Part shown: piece after piece, positions 7,738 to 18,567 of the stretch
How positions within the stretch are numbered: position 1 is the stretch's first letter
How the letters are laid out: every line of letters begins with the position of its first letter
Assembly (NCBI GenBank): GCA_019187495.1
Contig: JABAQN010000061.1
Span: 1 to 64,000, forward strand
Length of the DNA stretch: 64,000 bases
DNA from: Steroidobacteraceae bacterium
Lineage (GTDB): Bacteria; Pseudomonadota; Gammaproteobacteria; Steroidobacterales; Steroidobacteraceae
Reading direction: 5' to 3'
The notes under the pieces: generated by a model
Database searches by the model: none
What the model was told of the DNA's origin: nothing
The model's input: the letters and a program-made list of their open reading frames with translations, nothing else
Translations under genes and position numbers: made by a program

Positions 7738-10226
7738 AACCGATACCTGCACCGCACTTCGCGCTTCTGGCCTTCCCGCTCCTGTCGCTCGCACTCGCTG
7801 CATGTGGCGGCGGCAATGGCGGCGACGCATCACCACAGGGAGTCGGCCCGGCCGGCGGAACCGTCACGGGACCGGGCGGGGCGCAGGTCGTCGTCCCGGC
7901 GAATGCGCTGTCGCAACCCACGAACATCGCCATCGAACAATCGAGCGCGGGTGCACCGGCATTGCCGGGCGGATTCACGTCCTTTGGATCGACGTACGCC
8001 TTCACCCCGCACGGCACCAATTTCGCCGTGCCGGCGAGCGTGACGGTGCCGTTCGATCCGGCGCGGGTGCCGGAGGGCGCCGTCCCGGCGTTATTCAAGA
8101 CCGACGCGCAGGGCAACTGGGAGCGCGTGGCCGACGCGAGCGTCGGTGCGAGCACCGTCACGGCACCCGTATCGGGATTCTCCTGGTTCGTCGTCGGAGT
8201 GGGCACGGCGGTCCGTGTGACATCGTCGGTACCGAATACCGCTGAAGGGCGGCTGTCGCTCGGCAATGCGACGGTCATCGATGCACCTTCTCAGGGCGGC
8301 ATGCGGACCGTGGTGACGCAGACGGGCACGACCGCCGCCGGACTGCCGGTGCGGCTCGAAATCTCCTTCGATCGCGGCAGCGGCGCCAACCCGGCCGTGC
8401 AGCTCAACTGGGGCAACGCGCCCGAGAGCATCGTGTATTGCACACCGGGATCCTCGAACCCCTGCCCCGGCGTATTCGTCAGCGTCACCGCGCGACAGAT
8501 CGACCTCACGTTCGTCAACGCGCTGCTGGTCTTCGGCGGTGACCCGAACGTCCGCGCCGAGCTGCGCGGCACGATCATGCTCGCGCAGGCGGTGCTGGCG
8601 CCGCAGATCACGCAGCAACCGGGCGACGTCACCATCGCGGCCGGGCAGAACGCGCTCTTCACGGTCGCGGCCACCGGCACCCTGCTGTCGTACCAGTGGG
8701 AGCGGAGCGATGACGGCGGCGCGACCTTTGCGCCGATCGCGGGCGCGACCGCACCGACCTGCACGCTGATCGGCGCCCGGAGCGGGGACGACGGCGCACG
8801 CCTTCGAGTCGTCGTGACCGGCGGCGCCGGCAGTATCACGAGCGTCGCCGCGCGGCTGACGGTCACGGCCACCCCGCTCGCGCCGACGATCACGGCGCAG
8901 CCTCAGGCCCTCACGGTGCCGGCCGGATCGACGGCGTCGTTCTCGGTCACCGCGACCGGAACGCCGCCGCTCGGCTATGCGTGGCGCAGGAACGGCGCGG
9001 CCATCGGGGCAAACAGCGACACGTTGAGCTTCATTGCCGCCGCAGCCGACAACGGCGCCCAGATCGAGGTCACCGTGTCGAATGCGGTGGGTTCCGTCAC
9101 GAGCTCCATCGCGATCCTGACCGTGACGACTCCGACCCTTCCGCCGTTGAGTGCGCTGCGGATCGCCGGAGGCCAGTACGCCTCGTACGCGCGCAGCAGT
9201 TCCGGAGCGCTCTTCTCCTGGGGTTCGGATCTGGGGGAGGCCCTCGGTAACGGCGCCGGCAACTCGCCCCGCAACGTGCCAGGCCCGATATCGATCGTCA
9301 CGGACGCCATCGCGCTCGTGAAGTCCTACGGCAGCAGCGGTCACGGCCTTGCGATTCGCGCCAACGGTGAAGTCTGGGGCTGGGGCGCGAACAATATCGG
9401 GCAACTGGGCAACGGTACGACCGCAGTCGTGGCGGAGCCTGCGCCCATGCAGGATGGCTCGAGCGGGCCCGTCCTCAGCGCCGTGGGCATCGCCGGCGGT
9501 GTCTCGCAGTCGCTGGTCCTCATCTTCGACGGCACGGTTCTCGCGACCGGCAGCTACCCCGGCGACGGAACGGCGACCTTCCGCACTTCCGCCGTACCGG
9601 TGCCGGGACTGTCGAGTATCGTCGCGATCGCATGCGGCGCGGGGGCGTCCTACGCGCTGCGCAGCGACGGCACCGTCTGGGCGTGGGGCGACAACACGCT
9701 CGGCGCGCTCGGCGACGGTACGACGACTGTGCGCACCACGCCGGTGCAGGTCGCGGGTCTTTCAAACGTCATAGCGATCGCCGCGGGCGCGTACTTCGCG
9801 CTCGCACTCGACGCCAATGGCGACGTGTGGGCATGGGGTAGCAACGCCAGCGGTCAGCTCGGCGACGGCTCAGCCGTCGGCTCGCGCCCCACTCCCGGCA
9901 AGGTGACGATCACAGGGGTGGCGGCGATCGCCGCCGGCGAGAACCACGCGCTCGCACTGATGCCGGATGGCACGGTCCGCGCGTGGGGGGAGAACGCCAA
10001 CGGACGTCTCGGCCTCGGCGACCAGACCGATCGTCCGGTTCCGGCGGCGATCGCAGGCCTGACTTCAGTGGTGGCCATCGCGGGCGGCGGCAGCCACTCG
10101 ATTGCGGTTCGCGCCAACGGTGAAGTGTGGACGTGGGGAAACAATGTTTCCGGCCAGCTCGGATTGGGCTCGAGCGTATCCGCTTTCCTGACGCCGCAGA
10201 AAGTGTCGGGTCTGAACCTGAACTGA
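7734..10226 (+). CDS. Surface lipoprotein with Ig-like domains and RCC1 propeller repeats
   Basis: 830 residues. A lipoprotein signal ends LSLALAAC, with the Cys followed by GGGNGG. Then comes a ZU5-like beta region (GGTVTGPGGAQVVVPANAL), one further beta domain, two Ig-like modules of the 'PTITAQPQALTVPAGSTASF' type, and from about residue 475 to the end RCC1-type repeats (WGWGANNIGQLGNGT, VWAWGSNASGQLGDGS, VWTWGNNVSGQLGLGS), enough for a propeller. Ribosome site GGGGA lies 6 bases before the ATG. An extracellular binding role is likely; the ligand is unknown. It is the middle gene of a three-gene exported-protein operon. Confidence 0.8.
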   Translation: MKPIPAPHFALLAFPLLSLALAACGGGNGGDASPQGVGPAGGTVTGPGGAQVVVPANALSQPTNIAIEQSSAGAPALPGGFTSFGSTYAFTPHGTNFAVPASVTVPFDPARVPEGAVPALFKTDAQGNWERVADASVGASTVTAPVSGFSWFVVGVGTAVRVTSSVPNTAEGRLSLGNATVIDAPSQGGMRTVVTQTGTTAAGLPVRLEISFDRGSGANPAVQLNWGNAPESIVYCTPGSSNPCPGVFVSVTARQIDLTFVNALLVFGGDPNVRAELRGTIMLAQAVLAPQITQQPGDVTIAAGQNALFTVAATGTLLSYQWERSDDGGATFAPIAGATAPTCTLIGARSGDDGARLRVVVTGGAGSITSVAARLTVTATPLAPTITAQPQALTVPAGSTASFSVTATGTPPLGYAWRRNGAAIGANSDTLSFIAAAADNGAQIEVTVSNAVGSVTSSIAILTVTTPTLPPLSALRIAGGQYASYARSSSGALFSWGSDLGEALGNGAGNSPRNVPGPISIVTDAIALVKSYGSSGHGLAIRANGEVWGWGANNIGQLGNGTTAVVAEPAPMQDGSSGPVLSAVGIAGGVSQSLVLIFDGTVLATGSYPGDGTATFRTSAVPVPGLSSIVAIACGAGASYALRSDGTVWAWGDNTLGALGDGTTTVRTTPVQVAGLSNVIAIAAGAYFALALDANGDVWAWGSNASGQLGDGSAVGSRPTPGKVTITGVAAIAAGENHALALMPDGTVRAWGENANGRLGLGDQTDRPVPAAIAGLTSVVAIAGGGSHSIAVRANGEVWTWGNNVSGQLGLGSSVSAFLTPQKVSGLNLN

Positions 10227-10238
10227 AGGAGTACATCG

Positions 10239-12260
10239 ATGAAGGCGTCGAATTCAGGACTGGTCGGGCGGATGTGCGTTGCGCTCTCGGCGCTCGTGGT
10301 ATCGGTTGGATGTGAGGAGATGGAGTCCTCGCCTCTGGCCGGCCTGGCTGTATCGGGCAGCCCGCCGGTGCCGGCTCCGATCCAGTACACGTTGACGGTC
10401 GCGACCGACATGCCGGCGGCGGCCGTCGAAATCGACGAGCGAGGAGTCGTCAGCCGATGCCCGCGCCAGCCCGGCACTGCGTGTGAATTGCGCTACCTTG
10501 GCAATGAAACCCTCACGCTGACCGCCACCGCGCCCGCGGGCTCGCGCTTCGATCGCTGGTCCGGCTGCGAGGTCTCCGGCAATGCAACCGTCGTGATCCG
10601 GATGCCGCAGCGTGACATCGAGTGTCGCGCACACTTCTTCCCGTTCGACGACGGCTTCGATGTGTCGGTGTTGCCCGAGCGCGTGGTGACGGCCCCTGGC
10701 GTCATGGCGACTGCACGGCTCACGCTCGAGCGCGGATCGAATTTCGCCGCTGTTCCGATCGACTTCCGGCTGATCGATCCACCGGCCGGAATTTCGCTGA
10801 TCGCCCCCGCCGCAGGCGTGAGCGCCGACTCGGCCGCGCTCGCGCTGAACGTACCGGCCGGCGCCGCACCCGGTCACTATCTTCTCACCCTGGGCGCCGA
10901 GGCACAGAATCGCCTGGGACAGGCGGTGGCGCGAACGGTGCGGCTCGCTGTCGATGTCACCAACGCCGGGAAGTTCTACGTCTCGGTCGACACCCCGACA
11001 TTGTCGATCTCGCCGGGGGCCTCGTGCAGGCTCACGACCTTCGTTCATCGCGAAATCGAATTCCAGGATCCCGTCGATTTCACGGCGTCGCCGTTGCCAC
11101 CGGGCGTGAGCGCATCATTCGACCCCGATCCGTCCGTGGGAAATACGGAATTGACCCTGACGGCCGATGCGCAAGCGCCATTCGGCGAGCATGAGACGGT
11201 CGTCGCAGGGCACGCAGGATCGAGGCAAAGCACAGCCACATTACGGCTCGCGGTCACTGCGGCGCGCGACTCCTGCGCAAGCGGAAACTTTGCGCTGCCA
11301 CCGACGCTCGAGGACTTCGCGATCTCCGTGAGCCCGTCGTCGGTTACGCTGGCGCAGGGCGAAATCACGGCGGTCGACCTCGTCATCGACCGATCCTCGG
11401 GCTACCTGGGCGAAGTGTTCTTCACCGTCACGGGCGCTCCACCCGGCACATTCGCGAAATTTGATCCGGCAACGCCGACCTTCGGCAACTCGAAGCGGCT
11501 GATCCTGCTCACCTCGCCCACGGCAACTCCGGGCTCGTACCCTATCAACATCACGGCGACGGGCGGTGGTCGAATGCACCCTGCGTGGCTCGATCTCGAC
11601 ATCACTGCAAATCCGCTGGTTTCGTGCGGGCAGGCTGCGATCGCCGATTCGTTTGCGAGCGCCACCGGTGCATCAGCACCACCGGACGCGATACTGGAAG
11701 TCAGCAGCCGCGATCTGCAGAGTGCCGCCAAGACGTATCTCGCCTTCGACGCGGGAGCAGAAATCGATCCTGCGTTCGACAAGGTGGAGTTCGTGATCGG
11801 CCTCTACTCCAACGATTGGGCTCCGGCGGATCCCGACGATAACCGCTCCATCCTCGTCTACGGCATCACGGACAACCGCGACTGGGATCTCACGTCGATT
11901 CCGGAAGCAACGCTCGACTGGAACAACGCGCCCAAGAACAATCCGGCGAGCCCCTACCAGTTCCTCGATTCAGGCTCGACGCCGGCCGAATCCGCGCGTG
12001 TACTCGGCTCGTTTGCCGTGGAGCCCGATCACGTTCGCGGCAAGCTGTACCGGGTCGACGTCACCGACTATGTGCGCTGGGCATTGGGGAGGAATGCCAC
12101 CTACAGCGGCTTCGCCACGCGTGACACCGATGGCATCCTCACCTTCATGCTGGGGAACAATCGCGTGACCTCCATCGGCAGCAGCGACTACACACGGTTC
12201 TACCCGCGTGAATCCGCCGCGACCACGTGCGAGCAGCCACACCTGGAGGTGTACCGGTGA
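10239..12260 (+). CDS. Secreted lipoprotein with C-terminal DNRLRE/CBM96-like domain
   Basis: 673 residues. The N-terminal signal ends VVSVGC followed by EE, a lipobox with acidic +2/+3 residues. Several beta-sandwich segments follow, including a 'FDRWSGCE...IECRAHF' module typical of bacterial repeat proteins and NEW3/Ig-like segments (PPGVSASFDP, GSYPINITATGGG). The last ~190 residues (ADSFASATGAS ... TLDWNNAPKNN ... YRVDVTDYVRWA) match the DNRLRE domain family, which includes the CBM96 carbohydrate-binding modules. An AGGAG site at 10227-10231 precedes the ATG, 12 bases after the RCC1 gene. Likely cell-surface adhesion or polysaccharide binding (inference). Confidence 0.75.
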   Translation: MKASNSGLVGRMCVALSALVVSVGCEEMESSPLAGLAVSGSPPVPAPIQYTLTVATDMPAAAVEIDERGVVSRCPRQPGTACELRYLGNETLTLTATAPAGSRFDRWSGCEVSGNATVVIRMPQRDIECRAHFFPFDDGFDVSVLPERVVTAPGVMATARLTLERGSNFAAVPIDFRLIDPPAGISLIAPAAGVSADSAALALNVPAGAAPGHYLLTLGAEAQNRLGQAVARTVRLAVDVTNAGKFYVSVDTPTLSISPGASCRLTTFVHREIEFQDPVDFTASPLPPGVSASFDPDPSVGNTELTLTADAQAPFGEHETVVAGHAGSRQSTATLRLAVTAARDSCASGNFALPPTLEDFAISVSPSSVTLAQGEITAVDLVIDRSSGYLGEVFFTVTGAPPGTFAKFDPATPTFGNSKRLILLTSPTATPGSYPINITATGGGRMHPAWLDLDITANPLVSCGQAAIADSFASATGASAPPDAILEVSSRDLQSAAKTYLAFDAGAEIDPAFDKVEFVIGLYSNDWAPADPDDNRSILVYGITDNRDWDLTSIPEATLDWNNAPKNNPASPYQFLDSGSTPAESARVLGSFAVEPDHVRGKLYRVDVTDYVRWALGRNATYSGFATRDTDGILTFMLGNNRVTSIGSSDYTRFYPRESAATTCEQPHLEVYR

Positions 12261-12307
12261 CGGTTGCTCCTGCCCGGCCGTGTCGCTGCCGGCAATCCGC
12301 GGGGCCG

Positions 12308-12724
12308 TCAGCCGACACCCCTCGCCGCGCGCACCATCGCCTCGACCTGCGGCATCGCCGCGTGCGCGGTGATGTGGCTGCATTCGTAGTCGCCCGGCTC
12401 GGACAGCGGATAGAGCCTGCCGATCTCGCGGCACGCCGCTGATGCGGCATCCTCGACGCGCTTCTCGAGCGCCTTCTCGCCGGCGGTGGTCTTCAGGTCG
12501 AGGCCCTTCGCGCTGACGTGGTAACTCAGCGTGATCCTGTCGACCGGGAACGGGCTCGACGTGTCCATGACCCGTTCCTTGTGGATGCGCATCGCCTGCA
12601 CCTGCACGCCCGGCACCTCGTCTGCGAACGCGACGCCGCCTGCCAGCAGGCCCGCCGCCAGGGCCGATGCCACTGTGATGGCAATGCGCCGTGTCGGCAC
12701 ATTGCCCGGATGACTTGTATTCAT
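12308..12724 (-). CDS. UrcA family protein
   Basis: 138 residues. Start chosen at ATG 12724, preceded by GGAGATCCCAGT; the frame extends upstream without a signal peptide. The segment RRIAITVASALAAGLLAGGVAFA is a signal peptide. The mature part DRITLSYHVSAKGLDLKTTAGEKALEKRVEDAA with two Cys (ACREIG, YECSH) is the UrcA pattern, a small periplasmic family of unknown function common in alphaproteobacteria and Steroidobacter-like gammaproteobacteria. It converges on the DNRLRE gene with a 47-base gap and is divergent from the TPR gene. Confidence 0.8.
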   Translation of the reverse strand: MNTSHPGNVPTRRIAITVASALAAGLLAGGVAFADEVPGVQVQAMRIHKERVMDTSSPFPVDRITLSYHVSAKGLDLKTTAGEKALEKRVEDAASAACREIGRLYPLSEPGDYECSHITAHAAMPQVEAMVRAARGVG

Positions 12725-12856
12725 ACTGGGATCTCCAATCCGATACGGGGCGCCGTGGACCGTGTGTGACCGCGATGCGCCTTCCGGCCCATTGGACCGG
12801 CGAGCGCGCGGCAGGTTCCGCGGCAGCCGCGTCCCGATCCACGTTACACTTGCTTC

Positions 12857-13597
12857 ATGTTCCTCGTCGTCATCTCCGTCCTGCTGCAGGCACTCCTGAT
12901 CATCCACTGCATCAAGACCGGCCGGAACCAGATCTGGATCTGGGTGCTCGCGCTGCTGTCATTCCCCGGCGTCATTGCCTACGTCGCGGTGGAAGTGGTG
13001 CCTGACCTGCTGCGCAGCCGCACGGCGCGGCGCGCCGCGCGCGGCGTTTCCCGCGCACTCGACCCTGGCCGCGACCTGCGCACCGCCGCGGACCAGGCGC
13101 AGGTCACGGGCGACGTGGCGTCGCGCCAGGCCTACGGCGACGAACTCGCCAAGCAGGGCCGCTACCCGGAGGCGATCCACGTCTACAAGTCGGCGTTGAC
13201 GGGCCTCTATGAACACGACCCGAAGCTGATGCTCGGACTCGCGCATGCCCAGTTCGACAGCGGCGACCCGGCGGCGGCGCGCGACACGCTCGATCGACTG
13301 ATCGCCTCCACGCCCGATTTCACGAGCCCGGAAGGACACCTGCTCTACGCACGCGCGGTCGAGGAAAGCGGCGATGCCGCGAAGGCGCTCGAGGAGTACG
13401 CCGTGCTCGCCGGCTACTACCCCGGGGCGGAGGCGGCGGTGCGCTACGCGACGCTGCTGCGCAAGGCGGGGCGCAAGGAAGATTCCGCGCGCGTGCTGCG
13501 CGAGCTCCTCGACCAGGCGCGCATCGCGCCGGCCCACTACCGGCGGGCGCAGAAGGAATGGCTCGCGGCGGCCGAGCGCGACGTGAATTCCGGTTAG
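12857..13597 (+). CDS. Membrane-anchored tetratricopeptide repeat protein
   Basis: 246 residues. Two membrane helices at the N-terminus (MFLVVISVLLQALLIIHCI and WIWVLALLSFPGVIAYVAVE) resemble the phospholipase-D-nuclease N-terminal module. The rest is cytoplasmic TPR-like helices (AYGDELAKQGRYPEAIHVYKSAL; PEGHLLYARAVEESGDAAKALEEY). Probably a scaffold protein of the inner membrane; partner unknown. Its stop TAG overlaps the TAA of the convergent agmatine deiminase gene by four bases (TTAG). No strong Shine-Dalgarno precedes the ATG. Confidence 0.75.
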   Translation: MFLVVISVLLQALLIIHCIKTGRNQIWIWVLALLSFPGVIAYVAVEVVPDLLRSRTARRAARGVSRALDPGRDLRTAADQAQVTGDVASRQAYGDELAKQGRYPEAIHVYKSALTGLYEHDPKLMLGLAHAQFDSGDPAAARDTLDRLIASTPDFTSPEGHLLYARAVEESGDAAKALEEYAVLAGYYPGAEAAVRYATLLRKAGRKEDSARVLRELLDQARIAPAHYRRAQKEWLAAAERDVNSG

Positions 13598-14709
13598 CGG
13601 CCGCGGCGCGCGGCAACGGTCGCGGGTACCTGCTGCGTGATGCAGTGGATGTTGCCGCCGCCAAGCAGGATCTCCCGACCCGGCACGCCGACGACCTTGC
13701 GGCGGGGGAACAGCGCCGCAATGCGCCGCAGCGCAATCGCGTCGGTGCGCGCATCGAGTAGCGGCACGACGACACCGCCATTGGCGATGTAGAAGTTCAC
13801 GTAGCTGCCGGCGAGCCGCTCGCCGGCGCGGCGCGCCTTCGCGCCATCGCGCGTGACGATGCCGCGCGCCTCCCGCGCGGTCATGCGCAGCGGACCCGGC
13901 ATCGGCAGCTTGTGGACGGCGAGCCGCCGGCCGCGCGCATCGCGCACATCGTGGAGCCGCTCCCAGGCATCGCGCGAGATGCGGTACTGCGGATCACGCC
14001 GGTTATCGGTCCAGGTCAGCGCGACGACGCCCGGCCGCACGAAACACGCGAGATTGTCGATGTGGCCGTCGGTCTCGTCGTTGAATACGCCCTCGCCCAG
14101 CCAGATGACGGTGCGGGCGCCAAGCCATGCCCTGAATTCCGCCTCCAGCTGCCCGCGCGAGAGGCCCGGATTGCGGTTGGCGTTCAGCACGCATTGCTCG
14201 GTCAGCAGCAACGTGCCCTCGCCGTCCACATGGATCGCGCCGCCTTCGTTGACGAGCGTGGCGCGATAGCGGTCGGCGGATTCGATTTCGAGCACCTTCC
14301 TCGCGACGAGATCGTCCTGGTCCCAGGGGAAGTAGAGCCCGCCGTCGAGGCCGCCCCAGGCGTTGAACCGCCAGTCGATGCCGCGGCGCTGGCCGCGGTC
14401 GTCGACGACGAACGTCGGCCCGACATCGCGCATCCAGGCATCGTTCGACGACAGCTCCACGAGGCGGATGTGCGCCGGCACCCGTGCGCGGGCGAACTCG
14501 AACTGCCCGCCGCCGACGCCGATCGTCACCGGCTCGAACCGGGCGATCGCCGTTGCGACGGCAATGAATGCGTCCTGCGCCGGCCGCGCCCCCTCCCGCC
14601 AGTTGTCCGGGCGCTCGGGCCACAGCATCCAGCAGCCCGCGTGCGGCGCAAACTCGGCCGGCATCCAGAAGCCGTCGGCGGCGGGGGTGGTGCTGAGCGT
14701 GCGACTCAT
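13594..14709 (-). CDS. aguA: Agmatine deiminase
   Basis: 371 residues, the normal length for the peptidylarginine-deiminase-like agmatine deiminases. The N-terminus [25 protein letters not shown], the central [13 protein letters not shown] and [10 protein letters not shown], and the C-terminal [13 protein letters not shown] with the catalytic Cys are all present. It converts agmatine to N-carbamoylputrescine in the arginine-to-putrescine route. The usual partner N-carbamoylputrescine amidase (AguB) is not adjacent; the nitrilase at 19737-20546 has omega-amidase signatures instead. Divergent from icd. Confidence 0.92.
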   Translation of the reverse strand: MSRTLSTTPAADGFWMPAEFAPHAGCWMLWPERPDNWREGARPAQDAFIAVATAIARFEPVTIGVGGGQFEFARARVPAHIRLVELSSNDAWMRDVGPTFVVDDRGQRRGIDWRFNAWGGLDGGLYFPWDQDDLVARKVLEIESADRYRATLVNEGGAIHVDGEGTLLLTEQCVLNANRNPGLSRGQLEAEFRAWLGARTVIWLGEGVFNDETDGHIDNLACFVRPGVVALTWTDNRRDPQYRISRDAWERLHDVRDARGRRLAVHKLPMPGPLRMTAREARGIVTRDGAKARRAGERLAGSYVNFYIANGGVVVPLLDARTDAIALRRIAALFPRRKVVGVPGREILLGGGNIHCITQQVPATVAARRGR

Positions 14710-14725
14710 ACCGCCGCATTCTACA

Positions 14726-14753
14726 TGTTAGAATTACCGGCTAAATCAAGGAG
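14726..14753 (+). promoter_or_regulatory. Probable icd promoter (extended -10) and ribosome binding site
   Basis: TG-T-TAGAAT at 14726-14734 matches an extended -10 element with one mismatch to TATAAT. No convincing -35 is visible, as is common with extended -10 promoters. AAGGAG at 14748-14753 is an ideal ribosome site 7 bases before the icd ATG. The predicted leader would be only about 20 bases. Confidence 0.5.
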
Positions 14754-14760
14754 TCCCTGC

Positions 14761-16068
<1,308 letters not shown>

Positions 16069-16088
16069 ATGACGGCAGACCGCCCCGC

Positions 16089-17819
16089 GTGACCGCGGAC
16101 ACCGCGCTGGCCCAGGATTGCGCGCGGCACATCGCCGCCGCATTCGCGGATTACAACGCGGAGTTCCGCGCGATCACGCGGCGCGCGCCGCAGCGCTTCG
16201 ATGCGCGCGACTGGAGGGGCAGCCAGCTCGATGCCGTCGAGCGCATCGAGCTCTACGATCGCTGGGTCGACCGGGCGATCGCGGAGATGCGCCTGAAGCT
16301 CGGCGGGCGCGTGCATGACCGCGACCTGTGGCGCCGGATCCGCGCGGAGTTCAGCACGCAGATCGATGCGCTGCCCGACCGGGAGTTCACCAAGACCTAC
16401 TTCAGCTCCATCACCCGCCGGCTCTACGGCACGGTCGGCGTGGCACCCGAGATCGAGTTCGTTGCCGCCGACCTCGATCCGCTCGCGAGCGTCACGGGCG
16501 AGGTGGGCACCAATGTCTATCTCAACCGCGGCTCGCTGCCGCTGCTCTTCGAGGACCTCCTCGGCGACCTGCCGTTTCGCTCGCCGTGGAAGGATTTCGA
16601 TCGCAGTGTGACGCACCTCGCCGCCGAAGTCGGCGCCCATCTCGCGACGCTCGGCGAGCGGCGCACGCTGTCGCGCATCGACATGATCCGGCCGGTCTTC
16701 TACCAGATGAGCCGCGCGTTCCTGGTCGGCCGCATGACCGGACGCGGCTTCACCCTGCCGCTCGTGATCGCCCTCAAGAACACCGACAACGGCGTGCACG
16801 TCGACGCCGTGATGCTCGCCGAGGCCGACGTCAGCATCGTGTTCGGCTTCACGCGCTCGTACTTCCATGTCGACCTCGACCGGGTCGGCGAGGCGGTCGT
16901 GTTCCTGAAGTCGCTGCTGCCGCGCAAGCCGGTCAGCGAGCTGTTCACCGTCCTCGGCCGTGCCAAGCAGGGCAAGACGGAACGCTACCGCGAACTGCTG
17001 CGGCACATGGAGCATTCGACCGACTCCTTCGTGCACGCGGCGGGCGAGCGTGGCCTCGTGATGGTGTGCTTCACGCTGCCCTCGTTCGATGTCGTCTTCA
17101 AGGTGATCCGCGACCGCTTTTCATACCCGAAGACCGTGCTGCGCGAGGAGGTGCTCGCGAAATACGCCTACGTGTTCCGGCACGACCGCGCCGGCCGGCT
17201 GGTCGACGCGCAGGAGTTCAAGCGCCTGCGCTTCCCGCGCGCGCGCTTCGCGCCGGAACTGCTGGCGGAACTCGCCGCCGAGACCGCGGGCACGGTGCAC
17301 TTCGAGGGCGAGGACGTGATCTTCGACCACCTGTACATCGAGCGGCGCATGACGCCGCTCAATCTCTACCTGCGCACCGCCTCGCCCGAACAGGCCGAAC
17401 TCGCGGTGCTCGACTACGGCCAGGCGATCCGCGATCTCGCGTATACCAACATTTTCGCGGGCGACCTGCTGCTCAAGAACTTCGGTGTCACCCGCCACGG
17501 CCGCGTGATCTTCTACGACTACGACGAGCTGTGCCGGATCACCGACTGCCGTTTCCGCGATCTGCCGCAGGCAACCAACGAAGAAGACGAGATGCGGGCG
17601 GAGAGCTGGTTCTATGTCGGTGACAACGACATCTTTCCGGAGAGCTTCATCAGCTTCCTCGCCTTCGACGACGCGCAGCGCGCGGCGTTCATGCGCGTGC
17701 ATGGCGAGTTGCTGACGGCGGATTTCTGGCGCGGCGTGCAGCAGCGCCATGCCGACGGGGAATTGATGGAGGTGCTGCCCTACCACATGCACCGCGTGCG
17801 GGTCGCCGGCAGCGGCTAG
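16089..17819 (+). CDS. aceK: Isocitrate dehydrogenase kinase/phosphatase
   Basis: 576 residues from a GTG start (E. coli AceK is 578). A longer frame exists, but GTG 16089 gives the family N-terminus (ADTALAQDCARHIAAAFADYNAEF). Family signatures include RIELYDRWVD, FSSITRRLYGTVGV, the ATP-binding region PLVIALKNTDNGVHVDAVML, and KNFGVTRHGRVIFYDYDELC in the kinase/phosphatase core. It reversibly phosphorylates Icd to switch flux between the TCA cycle and glyoxylate shunt. The neighbour here is icd rather than aceBA as in enterobacteria; no aceA/aceB lies in the window. It ends in a CTAG shared with the convergent gene. Confidence 0.96.
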   Translation: MTADTALAQDCARHIAAAFADYNAEFRAITRRAPQRFDARDWRGSQLDAVERIELYDRWVDRAIAEMRLKLGGRVHDRDLWRRIRAEFSTQIDALPDREFTKTYFSSITRRLYGTVGVAPEIEFVAADLDPLASVTGEVGTNVYLNRGSLPLLFEDLLGDLPFRSPWKDFDRSVTHLAAEVGAHLATLGERRTLSRIDMIRPVFYQMSRAFLVGRMTGRGFTLPLVIALKNTDNGVHVDAVMLAEADVSIVFGFTRSYFHVDLDRVGEAVVFLKSLLPRKPVSELFTVLGRAKQGKTERYRELLRHMEHSTDSFVHAAGERGLVMVCFTLPSFDVVFKVIRDRFSYPKTVLREEVLAKYAYVFRHDRAGRLVDAQEFKRLRFPRARFAPELLAELAAETAGTVHFEGEDVIFDHLYIERRMTPLNLYLRTASPEQAELAVLDYGQAIRDLAYTNIFAGDLLLKNFGVTRHGRVIFYDYDELCRITDCRFRDLPQATNEEDEMRAESWFYVGDNDIFPESFISFLAFDDAQRAAFMRVHGELLTADFWRGVQQRHADGELMEVLPYHMHRVRVAGSG

Positions 17820-18481
17820 GCGATCGCGGCGAGGTGTATCGGATCGATGCCGAGTTCGGCACCGACACTGCGCAGCAGCCCCGGGGCGAAGAATTCCGGA
17901 TGCAGCTCGTGGCTCGCGAGCAGGTGCGCGTAATACACGACCGCCGCGGCGAGCGACACCGTCGCACGGAACTGCCGCCAGGTGCGCAGCACTTCCGCGA
18001 CCGGTGGCGGCAGTTCCCAGTCGCGGATCAACTGTTCGGTGAACTGCCCCTGGTGCTGCGCGCACAGCTCGGCACGCGACGGCGCGTCGAGCCGTACCTG
18101 CGTGCCGGCCTCGGCGTGTGCCAGCGCGCGGAGCGCGCACGCCTCGCCCGCCCGATGCAGCAGGCCCGCGGCGTCGACAGTGTCGAGCGGCGCACCCACG
18201 AGCGGCGCGAGCGCGCGAGCCTTGCGGCGTGTCGCGAGCGCACAGTCGTGCAGCAGCGCGGCCTCGTGGTCGCGGCCCACGACGACGAACAGCGTCGCCG
18301 CGATCTGCTGCGCCGCCGCGTCATTCGCCTCGCCACGAAGCAGCATCCCGAGCGCCGCGGGCTTCGGTGGCACGACGAGGGCCTCCGCGGCGAAGCCGGT
18401 GAGCAGCGAATCGCGCAGTACGAGCGGCAGCGGTGCCGCGATCGCCGCCGCGGCAGGCGGGCGCGCCAAGCGATTGAACAT
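17816..18481 (-). CDS. HDOD-like signalling domain protein
   Basis: 221 residues. The stretch AALLHDCALATRRKARALAPLV...DTVDAAGLLHRAGEACALRALAHAEAG follows the HDOD pattern (an HD-type helical bundle without metal-binding catalytic residues), ending with LLRSVGAELGIDP. HDOD proteins act as non-enzymatic signalling modules. Match judged by eye and only moderate. The stop overlaps the aceK stop (CTAG). The 86-base stretch between this gene and the cystathionine-type gene upstream (18482-18567) holds only a small 6-base inverted repeat (ATCCCG...CGGGAT). Confidence 0.6.
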   Translation of the reverse strand: MFNRLARPPAAAAIAAPLPLVLRDSLLTGFAAEALVVPPKPAALGMLLRGEANDAAAQQIAATLFVVVGRDHEAALLHDCALATRRKARALAPLVGAPLDTVDAAGLLHRAGEACALRALAHAEAGTQVRLDAPSRAELCAQHQGQFTEQLIRDWELPPPVAEVLRTWRQFRATVSLAAAVVYYAHLLASHELHPEFFAPGLLRSVGAELGIDPIHLAAIA

Positions 18482-18567
18482 AAGCCTGTATCCCGTTGGT
18501 CGTCGGGATCATCAGGCAATGCCGGGCGTGGGCTGTAAAGCGCGAGTGCTGAAATCCGCAGGACGCC

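Noticed and set aside
10239-12260. Possible alginate lyase or other enzyme from the carbohydrate-type C-terminus
   Set aside because: Only a binding-type beta domain can be seen and no catalytic motif.
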